From positions 1-20,899 of the forward strand of contig JABANN010000564.1 in the NCBI GenBank assembly GCA_013115125.1: 20,899 nucleotides of DNA. The letters run 5' to 3'. Below, in pieces: positions 1 through 9,829 of this stretch. The translations under genes and the position numbers were made by a program. Every line of letters begins with the position of its first letter. Within the stretch, counting starts at the first letter, position 1. Source of the stretch: Perkinsus olseni. Taxonomy: Eukaryota > Perkinsozoa > Perkinsida. The notes below the pieces were generated by a model, which was not told where the DNA came from, made no database searches, and was given only the letters and a program-made list of their open reading frames with translations.

Positions 1-1947
1 CTTGTTGAGGAGGTCAGTGGCATCAGCACCGCTGTTGCGGGCCAGCGTACGAGGGATGCACTCGAGCGCTCTAAAGAGAAGACCGATGAGTCAACACTCA
101 CGAGCTCAGACCCCCACCTAGCGTAGTAATTAGTAACGGCCTGGTCAGCTCCAGTGCAGGTTCTGGAGTACTCCCGAAGGTAGCGCGACAGCTCGAGTTC
201 AATGGCACCACCGCCACCAACAATCTAGAGACAAGGCAATGGCCCTTGAACACAGGGGACTGTCGTACCTTGGAGCACTTGAGGGCCCTCCTGACGATCA
301 TAACAGCATCGTGAAGAGAACGCTCAGCCTCCTCGATAAACTGAGCTGCGCCACCGCGCAGGATGATGGTAGCTGAAAAGGAGGAGAACAATTTGAGACA
401 AACCCCGCCCATCCAGATGGCGTTGGCATTACCACTCTTCGACTGGGGGCACTGGTGGAAGACGTTGTAGCGCTCATTGCCGATCTGGACCTCCTCGAAG
501 CTCCCGCAAGTCCCGAGCACATCGGCAGTTAGACCGTTCACTGTGGTTTGGATCGACCCGCCGACGGCCTGTGAGGACGACGGTGACAGGCAGGTCGACA
601 GGGGTTGCGGCTTACCAAAAGCGTGCGGTTCATGTCGTCCTGATCGACCCTGCCAGCGCAGAAGATGTTGCGATCGGCGAAGTACTGGGTGGCGAGGTCT
701 CCGATGGGCAGGCGAGAGAGCACAACTTGGGCGCCGCTCTTGGCTATGTTATCAAGCTTCTCGTAGATGACGTTCCACTCAGCATCCACAATCTCTTGAT
801 ACTCGTCCGGGTTCGAAATACGGACCTACCGCAGCACAAATATTCGGAAGGCCACCGAGGGGCGACCGAGGCCTACCTCAGCGTTGTCCTTCTCTGCCTT
901 CAACTCCAACTCCAAGTTCAGGAGGAGAATCTTGGGGTGCTTGAAGTACTTCGGCTGCTGCTCGAAACCTGACAGACGACGGTAGAGCTTGGAATGGTGA
1001 CAGTGGTGCTGACCAGCATAGGAGAAGGTCTTCTTGAAAGCAACTCCATCGACGAGCCTGGACTCAGTCAGAGATCCGCCGGGGACCTTCTTGAAACCAA
1101 TCATGTTGACAGGGAGGGAATCTTGGTCCAGCATCAGCACGGCAGACACGACCATGTCGGAAAAGAATCTGATGACGATCACCCGCCATAGACAACCCAG
1201 CTGCTGCTCATTGCTGTTATTACTTCTTCTGGCCACTGACGAGCTTGCTGTTGAGCGTGGTCTCTGCGCACTTGACCAGCATGGCTCTCTTCTCCTCCGG
1301 CGCCTTGGCCGTCAAATCCACGGCCAGCTCCTCGAGCTTGTCTGACAACAACACCATCCACTCTCCCCCCACACCGGAGCCAGTCTACTCAAGGCGAGCT
1401 CGAGGGCCTTGCGGTAGCCCTTGAGGAGGGCGCGAGGAGGCAGGCCCTCCTCCAGGAACATCTTGGCCTCCTTCAGGAGCTCAGCCGCCAGCAGCACAAC
1501 CGATGTAGTGCCATCTCCGACCTGACAACACTTGCGATTTCCAACCCTCCCATACGGTCCTTCCCACCTCAGCGTCCTGAGCCTTCGAGATGTCGGACAT
1601 GAGCTTGGCAGCCGGGTGGCTGATGTTGAGGAGACTCATGACGGTCGCGCCATCGTTGGTGATGGTCGGCTCTCGGTTCTCGGAGTGAATTAGCTTGTCC
1701 ATACCCCTGGGACCTGCAGGAGACCATCAACCGCGAAGCCAGCCCAGAAGCAGCAGCAGCAGTACCCAATGTCGTTCGGACGATGTCCGCGATAACCTCG
1801 CACGCGTTGATGTTAGAAATAATCTGAGGGATACCTGAGACACAGAAGAAGACACTGAGTGAGGAGGTCGGCGGGAGAGGCCGTGGTACCCTGGGAGGAG
1901 TCGGTGCCCTGCTTGAGGAGGATGATGTTGGGGCGAAGAGAAGTCAT
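1..1947 (-). CDS. CCT7: T-complex protein 1 subunit eta (CCT7), partial, 12 exons
   Basis: Subunit of the cytosolic group II chaperonin (TRiC/CCT), which folds actin, tubulin and other proteins with ATP. The start at 1947 opens with the family N-terminus ([14 protein letters not shown]). Then come [16 protein letters not shown] and the ATP-binding GDGTTS at about residues 93-98. Later stretches match CCT7 specifically: [55 protein letters not shown] and the [13 protein letters not shown] block. Exons read: 1890-1947, 1766-1834, 1568-1713, 1389-1521, 1224-1341, 1014-1168, 877-968, 616-825, 433-568, 269-372, 118-224 and 1-70. The eleven introns are 44-60 nt, all GT-AG. The model gives 466 residues without a break; about 75 C-terminal residues of a typical 540-residue CCT7 lie beyond the left edge. 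No key motif is missing. Confidence 0.96.
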
Positions 1948-2070
1948 GATCGATTACAAGCCGAGAGATTGACGATGAGCCAAGAAACTGTCAAAAGATT
2001 CCAACACCACGGGCGGCAGTCTCCAACGCAACACAACGTCACAAATCACAACAACAACAACCGAGATCAA

Positions 2071-3918
2071 CTATTCATGGTATGCTTCAACGGTGTAGTC
2101 GCTAAGGTAGTGCCCTCCGCTGCTGCTGCTGGCCTTCACCGTAACAGCCACCCACGCCGCAGCCCCCCTACTCACCCAGGCCGCGTACCTAGCCCTTACG
2201 TCGCTGACTACCTCCCGATGGTCACAGAAAGCACAGGCATCCTCCCTGCCAGGACCTCCCCGACGCGCCGCCGGGGGCCTGACAGACTCGCTGAGCGTCG
2301 CAGGTGGAGGAGGTCCAGCTGGTAACTTCACCGAGTTGCGCAGTAGAGAGGTTCTCGTATGGCAAACGTCAGGAGGCACCCCTCTCCCCGGAGGCTTGCC
2401 ACGGATACTCAGGACGGCTTTCTGAGTATCTTTTCGGGCACGTAGGTCACGCTTAACCTCAACCCACAGCTTGAACAGACGTCGCTTCAAAAGATACCTT
2501 TCTCGCACTTGCTGTAGAGCCCTCCTTCGAGCTTCCGAGTACCCCTTCCCGGGCTGCCACGGTGGCAACACCTCCAACTTCGCCCGAGACCCTCCCACCA
2601 CCCGGTGGGGTCGCCTCCGAGGTCTCACCGTAACACGTTTCAACCTCGGTGACATCGATGCTGACCGCGGAGGTCGTTGGCCCAGTCTCTCAACGGCCAC
2701 CTCGGTGTCAGACCACGAGCCACATGGTGGCCGTTTAGGTCCTTTCCGCCTCGGCAGTGGCCGTCGAAGGGCCGGGCAATTCTCCCCAAACGAAACAGTC
2801 TTACCTGATGGCGCTTTCCTGCATGGGAGCAAGGCCTTGGTGGGGCCTCTTGGCTTGATATCACCCCTGATGGCTCTGAGGTCACTACCTGTGCAAGCTT
2901 TCGTCCGGACAGGCCCGAGCCGGAGAGGCCGTGTGCCGCGACTCGGGGGAGCCGTCGTCATCGCAGTTCTGCTTTTGGCCCACCTGACTGGCTTCGCAGA
3001 ACCCTCAGCAGGAACCTCACGACGCCTTTGGAGAATCTTCAGAGTCTGCACGTGCGTGCTGATACCAACTTTTCCGCAACTCCCGCGTTGGTCACCCTCG
3101 GTCGACCGTGGCGTTACCAGTGGCGTGAGGGAGACAGACGTCTCATGACCAACCGAATGAGCTGCCTCCTCCCTCGCAGGCCCTCTCTCCTCCCGCTTCA
3201 CGCGATGTACCTGCATTCTGTCATATGCAAGCTTCAACCTAAGATGCGTACCTCCTGATGCAGCCTGTCCGCAGACACCAAAGTCCGTTCATCTCTCGAC
3301 ACAGAGCTGGACGAGCTCGAGTCCGGTATCACCCTCAACGGCCCCTGTATCAACTCCCAATTGCACGAAACCTGAAGAAGGAAAATCCCAAAACTCACCG
3401 TCTGCCACGGCCAATCTCACCTCTAAGCCACGCTGCAGCGCTATGGGGTCTCCAACGTCGAATCGGCGAATATGACCGGGACTCGACCGGTCAGTATCGA
3501 AGTGACCACTAGGCTGCCTTGTATTGTGACCGAGCAGCTTCATCGAGGTCTCGCTGGTGGAGGACGGACCATCACGGAAGGCACCACCATGACGGAGACC
3601 GGCCGGAGAAATGGTTGCACAAAGCTGCTGTCCCCTTTTGGCGCACGGGTCCGATACCACTCGTCTGTGGGTCAAGGGCCTCGGACACGGTAAGTCGGCA
3701 AGGAGCTCCTCCAAGGTACAGGCGGGTACATCTCTACAAGAGTGGCAGGGGTACTCTCCTACCAACAACAGCAAAAGCTTCAGCGGAGCGAAGCGTTTCA
3801 CGAATTGCATAATCGTACCAGCCAGCGACTGCCTCTCCCCCAGCTGTTCCTTGAGTAGCATCCTGACACACTCTTGCCTAACTCTGATGATATCCTCAGT
3901 GGCCGCGACCGATGGCAT
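2071..3918 (-). CDS. Unrecognised basic protein, about 537 aa, six exons
   Basis: I do not recognise the family. Exons inferred: 3802-3918, 3720-3758, 3600-3664, 3421-3553, 3252-3371 and 2071-3210. The introns are 43, 55, 46, 49 and 41 nt, all GT-AG, and the frame closes exactly. The start gives a helical opening (MPSVAATEDIIRVRQECVRM). The last exon, residues about 159-537, is rich in Arg, Pro and Ser. It holds KTVSF at about 295-299, which fits the RVxF pattern of protein phosphatase 1 partners (a short motif, easily found by chance). A strongly basic predicted helix lies at about 384-424 (LQQVRERYLLKRRLFKLWVE). No transmembrane segment or catalytic motif is visible. A further small intron near the 3' end (about 2100-2150) is possible. 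It lies 123 bp upstream of CCT7 and 190 bp downstream of YIF1 on the same strand. The last exon could be less certain coding because its GC content is high and other frames are also open. Confidence 0.6.
3759..3801 (-). repeat. 43-nt intron carrying GCTTCGCTCCGC
   Basis: Intron 1 of the unrecognised gene. Its sense strand starts GTGAAAC, then carries the 12-mer (complement at 3783-3794) followed by a T-rich tail ending TAG. The same 12-mer lies in two kinase introns. Confidence 0.7.
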
Positions 3919-4107
3919 CAGGACCGCAGCATAGTCGAAAAATACACGAGCTGGGGACCCTCAGAAGCCGACCCCCTCCGCCCAACTCGAGCCTTTGAAG
4001 AATAAGAAAATGTCAGTACACGGTCTGGTGGTCGCCAGCTGCTGCATCAATAATACTCATCCGTAAAATTACACTTCCGGGAAAACACTCAGGACGCCCT
4101 AACTCTC

Positions 4108-6505
4108 TCAGCTAGCCTCGGTGATAGACAGTGATGGTGCTAACAGCCAACACAGTGGTATCTAAGGTTGATGCTAGTACTTGACAAAACGGGCGAAGCG
4201 AAGATTTCACCTGGCATAGTGCAATAGCAATGACGACATACTTGATGAGCACGCTAGTGTGACTGCCCGACACCTCCAGGTGGGCCTGCATGGCCGTCTT
4301 GTATCTACAACCAGTCCTCATCGGCCAACGACACTAGGAAGACGCTTACGTTGTGAAGTACTGTAGCGAGACTAGGCAGGCGTAGCCTGCTGCAAGGGAG
4401 AGGTAACCCAACAGGACCCACCAAAAATACGCCTGAAGGGAGGGTTTTGACCCTGGACCGACACGAAGTGGCACTACCGTAGGGACCTTGCTAGACAACA
4501 GTATCCGTGCTATGCAGTACACTGACAGGTGGAAGTACTTATACCCGATAACGCAGACCAAGTCCAACAGTCGCAGACTGAAAGGAGACACATTGCCGCG
4601 GCACTCACTGGTCACCAGCACTCACCTCGTCATGTTGACAAAGTACCCAGCAGCCCTTGCCAGGACGAGCTCGATGATAGACAGTACCTAACAGTGAGGC
4701 CTCTCAGGCTTAACACCCTCCTCCTCGGGAGACCTACCGCGGCAAAGGTTGCCGTGTCGTAGAGGATATCTGGATGGAAGGACCCGTCATCCGCCGCTCC
4801 CTGATGCAACAGCGTGGAGAGGGCCGACCAGAGGCGACAGAATCTTACCTTGATCACCGCAAAGGCCAGAACATAAGTAATGAAGCTCATCAACGGTATG
4901 TACATATCCGGCCGGCGATCGGGCACCTGACCACAGAATTTGCCCACAATCCCCCTACCACTCCTCCCCCTACAAATCGCAGAGCCACCCCCTCGTTCGG
5001 ATCTCCTGATCGCTGCGTCGGTGCTTGCAACTGAAAACGTGCTACATGAGGCCCCGGGCTCGTTGGCCCTCGGGCCCAACCTACATTATCCATCTCGTTG
5101 GCGCCATCGCCGCTGTAGTGTCTCTGGTTCCGTCCCGGCTGAAACAACCGCCTGACAGGAGTCCTGGACGCCCGCGAAGGTCGACACTTCTTACTTGACG
5201 AAGGGCATCATCAAAAATAAGCACTTCCATTTCACGTAGCTGTGGGTGATGTTAAAATAGGGCCGCAAACCTGCAACACTATCACAACCGCCACCCATCA
5301 GAGCGCCTTAGTACTGTCGAAGCCCCAAGGGACGAACTTGGTCCACCCCGATTCCTCCGCTTGCTGGTACAGGTTTTGGCCTACCTGAACGCTGCTGACT
5401 ACAGACGAGGACCCCCTCAACCACCACCTTACCTGGCTCATAACAGCCCCTACCATCTCATCATTGTTGCTGTCTAAAAGACCATCATGATACCTTCGTA
5501 CAACCACCAGTATTAGCCTCACTTCCCTGTCTTCCCTGGGCACCTCCAAACGCTGTCTTAGCCGCCGCGTTGAAGGCAGCACCCACAAGTTGGTCTGCAA
5601 AGCCTCCCCCAGACGAAGCCGACTGGGCACCTGCGCAGCACAAGGTTTAACCTCTTCCCGAACCAAGAGGCCCCCCTCCCTACCCTGATGCTCCTCATGA
5701 TGCTGCTGCGGCTTCTGCTGCTGCTGGTGGTACCCGTCAGGCCCTGGGTGACCAGCAGAGGCCTTCGAGAAGGGCTGCGGCGATACACTACCGAATGGCG
5801 AGTGGACAGACTGTTGATGATGCTGAGGATCGTGGCCCATATTAGTCCGCGCCATACCCTGCGGTTCCGACTGACAGAAAAAATGGAGCAAGGCACGATA
5901 ATGGCGAAAGCTCACCCCAGCTGCTGTCGAGCTGCCCCATGGGCTCTCCGCCCCGCTACTGCCAAAGCCACTCGGACCGCTAGGGTGACCTGCGTGATGA
6001 TGAGCGCACTAAGCCTGTGAAGGCAGACGACGAGTGAGCGACGCCCTTGTCTAGCTCCCACCGTGATGACGTGGTTGAACGACGTTTGCACTCATGACGA
6101 TAAAAAGCGAGCTCAACAGCAAAAACGTTCCGCAACGCTATGCGTAAATTATTCCGATCAAGACGGTCCTAGTTCTCATAGGAACGATTTAAGCATCCCA
6201 CCATTACCTGCGTGTTGCGTCTCCATTCCGGGAGCGTGCACTCTGTTCCACGGCGCAGTCACTCCTCCTCCTCCTCCTCCTCCACCTCCAGGCCCCGGAG
6301 CTGAGGTAGGGGCCGATGCAGCTGTCTGCATGGGCGAGGCTTGCTGATACCTATAAGGGAAGGGGGTAACGACCCAGGTTCGATCCCTGCACCTAGTACC
6401 ATCCTGCTGAGCCTCCTCCCTGCTGTTGTTGCTGCTGTTGAGCGGCGAACGGATTCTGCCGTACCCGAGTATTCGGTGCCGCCACTCCCCGCTGTTGGTG
6501 TTGCG
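4108..6505 (-). CDS. YIF1: YIF1-family Golgi/ER membrane trafficking protein; 5' end unresolved
   Basis: YIF1 proteins pair with YIP1 and act with Rab GTPases in ER-Golgi vesicle traffic. Diagnostic stretches, in order: VGQNLYQQAEESGW, PWGFDSLRPYFNITHSYV, RRPDMYIPLMSFITYVLAF, FHPDILYDTATFA, LRLLDLVCVIGYKYF and YFWWVLLGYLSLAAGYACL, with a last hydrophobic segment (IPLCWLLAPSL). These match the YIF1 membrane core and its helices. Secure exons: 5916-5989, 5684-5870, 5523-5630, 5433-5473, 5315-5384, 5195-5270, 5085-5151, 4849-4926, 4738-4800, 4626-4687, 4478-4577, 4350-4432, 4211-4304 and 4108-4161. Introns are 43-53 nt except one of 158 nt (4927-5084). Two starts compete. One is an ATG at 6095 (exon 6062-6095), giving 396 aa. 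The other uses two upstream in-phase exons (6208-6350 and 6400-6505) rich in Q, G and P with an NPF motif, whose own start I could not fix. The disordered head is long for the family. Confidence 0.9.
4162..4210 (-). repeat. 49-nt YIF1 intron with a variant of the intron motif
   Basis: The last YIF1 intron. Its sense strand begins GTGAAATCTTCGCTTCGCCCG, close to the GTGAAACGCTTCGCTCCGC start of the intron at 3759-3801 in a different gene. A plausible branch point (TACTAGCATCAAC) lies near its 3' end. The splice is supported because the exon it joins restores the last YIF1 membrane helix. Confidence 0.55.
6262..6283. repeat. (CTC)n microsatellite, reads as poly-Gly in the YIF1 frame
   Basis: About seven CTC units on the plus strand. 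On the minus strand they encode a run of GGA glycine codons inside the putative upstream YIF1 exon 6208-6350. Confidence 0.85.
6351..6399 (-). repeat. 49-nt intron with tRNA T-arm-like sequence
   Basis: A GT-AG intron between two Q/G-rich exons. On the plus strand it contains GACCCAGGTTCGA (6371-6383), like a tRNA T-arm/B-box. The same 13-mer recurs at 6550-6562. No D-arm or matching acceptor stem was found, so it is not called a tRNA. Confidence 0.55.
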
Positions 6506-6840
6506 CTGACATCCGGTAAAAGCGAAGCCAACTAAACCAGCAACCATGAGACCCAGGTTCGAACCCCAGTCCCGACACCACAGGCCGTATATCAGACTGA
6601 AAGAATGATCAGAAACTAGCACTAGCAATATTAAATAGTACGCTCCGGCAAGTATCCATGGTAAAAATACTAACAGTTTTGGGTCTGTCGATCACCTCAA
6701 AGCTGCCTCGGACGATAATTGAGAATGCCGAACACAGTACCAAGGGAAAGGCCAATGGACAGAGCAACAGCCCCGATCTCCACGCCACGGAAGAATCCAA
6801 TATACGGCCGCATATCCGATAATATCTGACAACTCCAGCA
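6506..6840. other. 5' region of YIF1 and 3' flank of the kinase gene
   Basis: About 335 bp with no complete gene. It must hold the YIF1 start or first exon if the upstream exons are real, but I could not join any ATG in phase. It contains the second T-arm-like copy (6550-6578), possibly inside a 73-nt intron (6506-6578, GT-AG on the minus strand). The rest is AT-richer and looks non-coding. Confidence 0.5.
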
Positions 6841-8815
6841 CTACCGACAATCTACCATAGCGGTAGAATCCTCATCCGCCATCCCAAAGACCCCAGCATC
6901 TATCCAACCACCTACCTTTTCACTGCGCTTATTGCGATCAGCCTGCAGCTGCACTTCCAACTGCTGCTTCAAAAGCTCTTCCTTATGATCCTCCGACGCT
7001 TCTTTGTCCCGAGAGAGAATGATATTCTTCATCCGGAAATATGAGTCGAACCGGAACTTCGCGTACCTTATCAAAAATAAATCCCCTACCGCCTCACGAC
7101 CAACCATCTCCCATTACACTAGGAAATCAAAGTCATCATAGGTCGGAGCCTGCGGGGCACGGATGACGCTCCAAAGGCCCCACAGAAGATGAGAGGCCAG
7201 GGCGAACTTCGACACGTTCCTCATCAACGGCAAGATGTAGAGATCGTTGTCTGGGAAAATAGGGGTCTCCAAATACCTGACAATGACCATCACCAAAATC
7301 GGTATCGTCCGGCACGTGCGGCCCACAACGCGTCCGCCGAACTGAGGCACGCACGGTATGAATTCACGGAGGGACGTGCACAACACAGGACCGCGACCAC
7401 CAACAGCACCGAGGAGACACTCAGGACCCTGGACACTTACTCGGAGAGATACACGCTGAGGAACATCCTCTGCGTCCGACGATCGGGATAGGCCGCCAGA
7501 TCAGTAGCAAAGAAAGGGTAGTGCCTGCGGGACGACCAAGGTACGCAGACGAACCTCGTCCAGCACTGGTCGCTTACGTCTCGGTGTAGTCCATAGTGAA
7601 CTCACAGAAAAGATTCGCAATATCGTAAGCCTGGTAGTTGTAGTGAGCATACTCGAAATCAATCAAGCGGAGACCGTACTGGGTCTGCAAGATGTTGTTC
7701 TCTTGCACCTACATCAGCCACCCGTAGCCAACCACAACAACAGCAGCGAGGGGTGCTACATCATTATGGGAGAAGACGACGTCCATGCCCTGCCCCTTCA
7801 CTATGTCATTCTGGTTCTGTGTAAGGTAAGCTATGAGCCACCTAAGATACACCAAGATACGCTATGCTACTCCGCCGGCGCACAGCCACGATTACTCGGC
7901 CTCCTTCACCATCCTTTCAACGTGTAGTCTGCTCAGCTTCCTGCGTTGCTCGGGCTCGACAAAAGACACCTTCGACGCCTCAGACGCCCAACTCCTGAAT
8001 AAAAATTACAGCGGAGCGAAGCACTCCAACCATCTCACCTCAATCGCTTGATGGTAGCTGGTTCCGTGCTGAAGGACCTCGGGAAGTCTTGCCGCTGATC
8101 CAGCTTATGGAAACGGCCAAGTTGAGATGCAATCTGAGTTGATGATGACCCACAAGCAGCAGGAGAGCCTTCGTCCCACCTGGCACAGTATACTAGGGTT
8201 GTTAAGCAGCTTGGTCGGTACTGCAATCGAGGCATGCCACTCCTCAATCCGCCAGCCGTCACCCTGACCACCACAAGCTCCACCAACGACGCCAGCGCCT
8301 TTCTCATTACATAAGCTATCAACTGGGGTGCTATCCGATACCGCGACAAAGTCTTGAAGACCTTCAGTTCATACACTGGGTCGTAGAAGGACTTGGCGTC
8401 CTTGCCGTAAATTCTGACGAAAAAAAGCTTCGCTCCGCCTGCTCCTACTACGGCGCTGCTGACCGGAAGAGGACGCTTGTGAAAGGGACGGGGACGTCGT
8501 GGCTGGTGGGGCTGTCGGAGACCATCGAATCCGTTCGAGGCTTCGGCAGGGACACTCTGAACAGCTGATTGGAGAGGCCTTCGCACAGCTGGTTGATCTC
8601 GACCTAAAAATGCGGAAAAATTCTAGCGGAGCGATGCAGGTAAAATGGTAGTACATCTTCCGGATTTACTCTGCCTTGCCACCCAGGGACCTTTTGCACG
8701 CACAACTCCGCTATCTTGGCAGGCTTAGATAACGAACTGAAGTCGGTCACCTACTCTGAATCAATTCACCTCCATCGAATCAACTTCGACGAACCATGCT
8801 TACATTATCCGGCAT
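6841..8815 (-). CDS. Choline/ethanolamine kinase, complete, 12 exons, 431 aa
   Basis: Phosphorylates choline or ethanolamine with ATP, the first step of the Kennedy pathway to phosphatidylcholine or phosphatidylethanolamine; a cytosolic enzyme. Visible motifs: an N-lobe strand ending VLFRIYGKDAK, then the Brenner-type HNDVQENNIL (H230, D232, N237) and IDFEYAHYNYQAYDIANLF (D249, E251), which bind substrate and metal. The C-terminal family signature SKFALASHLLWGLWSVI follows, then DFDFLVYAKFRFDSYF. Exons: 8804-8815, 8670-8750, 8464-8603, 8311-8413, 8180-8263, 8039-8133, 7896-7994, 7760-7841, 7578-7708, 7441-7524, 7118-7276 and 6841-7066. The total is 1296 nt, exactly in frame. Ten introns are 44-66 nt and one is 164 nt (7277-7440). 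The first exon is only 12 nt (MPDN) and is the least certain. HNDVQE resembles choline kinases, but substrate choice cannot be settled from sequence. It ends in an acidic/Lys-rich tail. Confidence 0.94.
7995..8038 (-). repeat. 44-nt kinase intron with exact GCTTCGCTCCGC
   Basis: Intron 6 of the kinase gene. The complement of the 12-mer is at 8011-8022. In the sense direction it is followed by TGTAATTTTTATTCAG, which closes the intron. Confidence 0.8.
8414..8463 (-). repeat. 50-nt kinase intron with the motif inverted
   Basis: Intron 3 of the kinase gene. The exact 12-mer is at 8427-8438 on the plus strand, so it is antisense to the gene (GCGGAGCGAAGC in the transcript). It is followed by a T-run and the acceptor CGTCAG. 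The splice is fixed by the conserved VLFR/IYGKDAK join. Confidence 0.8.
8604..8669 (-). repeat. 66-nt kinase intron with an 11/12 copy of the motif
   Basis: Intron 2 of the kinase gene. The sense strand carries GCATCGCTCCGCTAGAATTT, one mismatch from the 12-mer (8626-8637). It shares the following A/T-rich stretch with the intron at 7995-8038. Confidence 0.75.
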
Positions 8816-9001
8816 ATCATTGAGACCCGATATCTTCCGCACTGAGAACTTGCTCTGCTTGGGATCTGACATAGAAAACAGTCCTGGTAGAATGACATGT
8901 ACCGAGCTCCTCTTCCTGATTCAACCAGCAACGATTTCGAGCCTCATGACCAAGCACATACTACTGCCCCCTAACGCTGCAGCATGCCTTAGGCAGCATC
9001 G

Positions 9002-9432
9002 TTACGGAAATCTCGAGATGAAGGCAGAAGGCAACCACAACAGAGTCCTGGATGAGGCAGCTTCAAGAAATGCAGTACCGGCTGCACAGATGCACAGTCT
9101 AGTCCTGCTAGGACCCCGCCTACCTATCACACCAACTGTGTTTAGATCCATGTCAAGCGTTCGAGAGAACTCGTTGTTCGAGGAGGACGAGGAGGACTGA
9201 CAACATAAACTCGAGAAGGGCCTCGCCAACAATACCACTACCGTCTCTTGACTTGGCGACTGAGCTTCATCATGATGATCTCTCATCTCATCGAAGCCCG
9301 GATTATGCTGCCTGACAACCACAAGCAGTCAACGGGCACCACATTCAAAGTCCAACCCTACATCGCTCCGTCCAGCTCATACACAGACGCCGTGACGGCC
9401 TTGGCCACCGAGTGGGAGGAGAGCGAAGCAAC

Positions 9433-9470
<38 letters not shown>

Positions 9471-9486
9471 CTGGAGAATCGGCCAT
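9002..9486 (-). CDS. Small serine-rich protein, 115 aa, four exons, unknown function
   Basis: I do not recognise it. Exons 9362-9486, 9242-9311, 9124-9196 and 9002-9081 sum to 348 nt in frame. The introns are 50, 45 and 42 nt, GT-AG, with good acceptors (TTGTCAG, TTGTCAG, GTGCAG). The protein starts MADSPA and runs into about 13 serines encoded by a TCA microsatellite. It continues SVAKAVTASVYELDG, a His/Asp-rich middle, a second Ser tract, then a mildly hydrophobic end (NTVGVIAGTAFLEAASS). It lies 187 bp upstream of the kinase start and downstream of U2AF2 on the same strand. The last exon's stop is less certain because another short intron near the end could change the tail. Confidence 0.55.
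9433..9470. repeat. (TGA)n microsatellite, poly-Ser in the minus-strand gene
   Basis: Almost 13 perfect TGA units. On the minus strand they read as TCA serine codons near the start of the small serine-rich protein. Confidence 0.95.
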
Positions 9487-9829
9487 TTCCGGATAGTAGA
9501 AAGGGAACCTGTAGCCCGATAGAAGAGGCCCCCGCTCAACTCAACGCCCCAGGACAGCGTCGATGGTGATGGTGATGATGTTGATCGGACTTCCAGTAAT
9601 TTTACGTGCCAGGCGCGATTCTACTACCACTACTACTACTCAAGTGAGAGAAGCGACAGCAGCAGAAGTGTCGGCGAGATGGTGTCGCTAGGCGGTGAGC
9701 CTTCAGACCTGCGTCGTGAGGATGGTCATCATCCATTTTACAGTATACCAAGGGCTGCGTCCATCTCGACAAGAACAGGCCTACAGAAGCAGCGCAACAT
9801 ATGACAACCCGTCCGCTATCACTGTCGGC
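9487..9829. other. Intergenic, U2AF2 3' flank and promoter of the Ser-rich gene
   Basis: 343 bp with no gene seen. It holds two short imperfect trinucleotide tracts: GATGGTGATGGTGATGATG at about 9562-9581 and CTACTACCACTACTACTAC at about 9621-9640. Confidence 0.6.

Noticed and set aside
2471-3148. 225-codon plus-strand open frame
   Set aside because: Antisense to the last exon of the unrecognised gene, in GC-rich DNA where several frames stay open. The minus-strand model is supported by in-phase short introns.
3252-3371. In-frame TGA near 3289 suggesting recoding or a pseudogene
   Set aside because: Two GT-AG introns (3372-3420 and 3211-3251) shift the reading frame of the exon, so the TGA is not read.
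6300-6600. tRNA genes at the GGTTCGA sequences
   Set aside because: T-arm-like loops only; I found no matching acceptor stem, D-arm or anticodon arm at the right spacing on either strand.
8796-9200. 134-codon plus-strand frame
   Set aside because: Overlaps the antisense of the serine-rich gene and the kinase 5' end; composition is not protein-like.
9248-9496. Plus-strand frame with a poly-Asp run
   Set aside because: The run is the TGA microsatellite read on the opposite strand; the minus strand gives a complete four-exon model.
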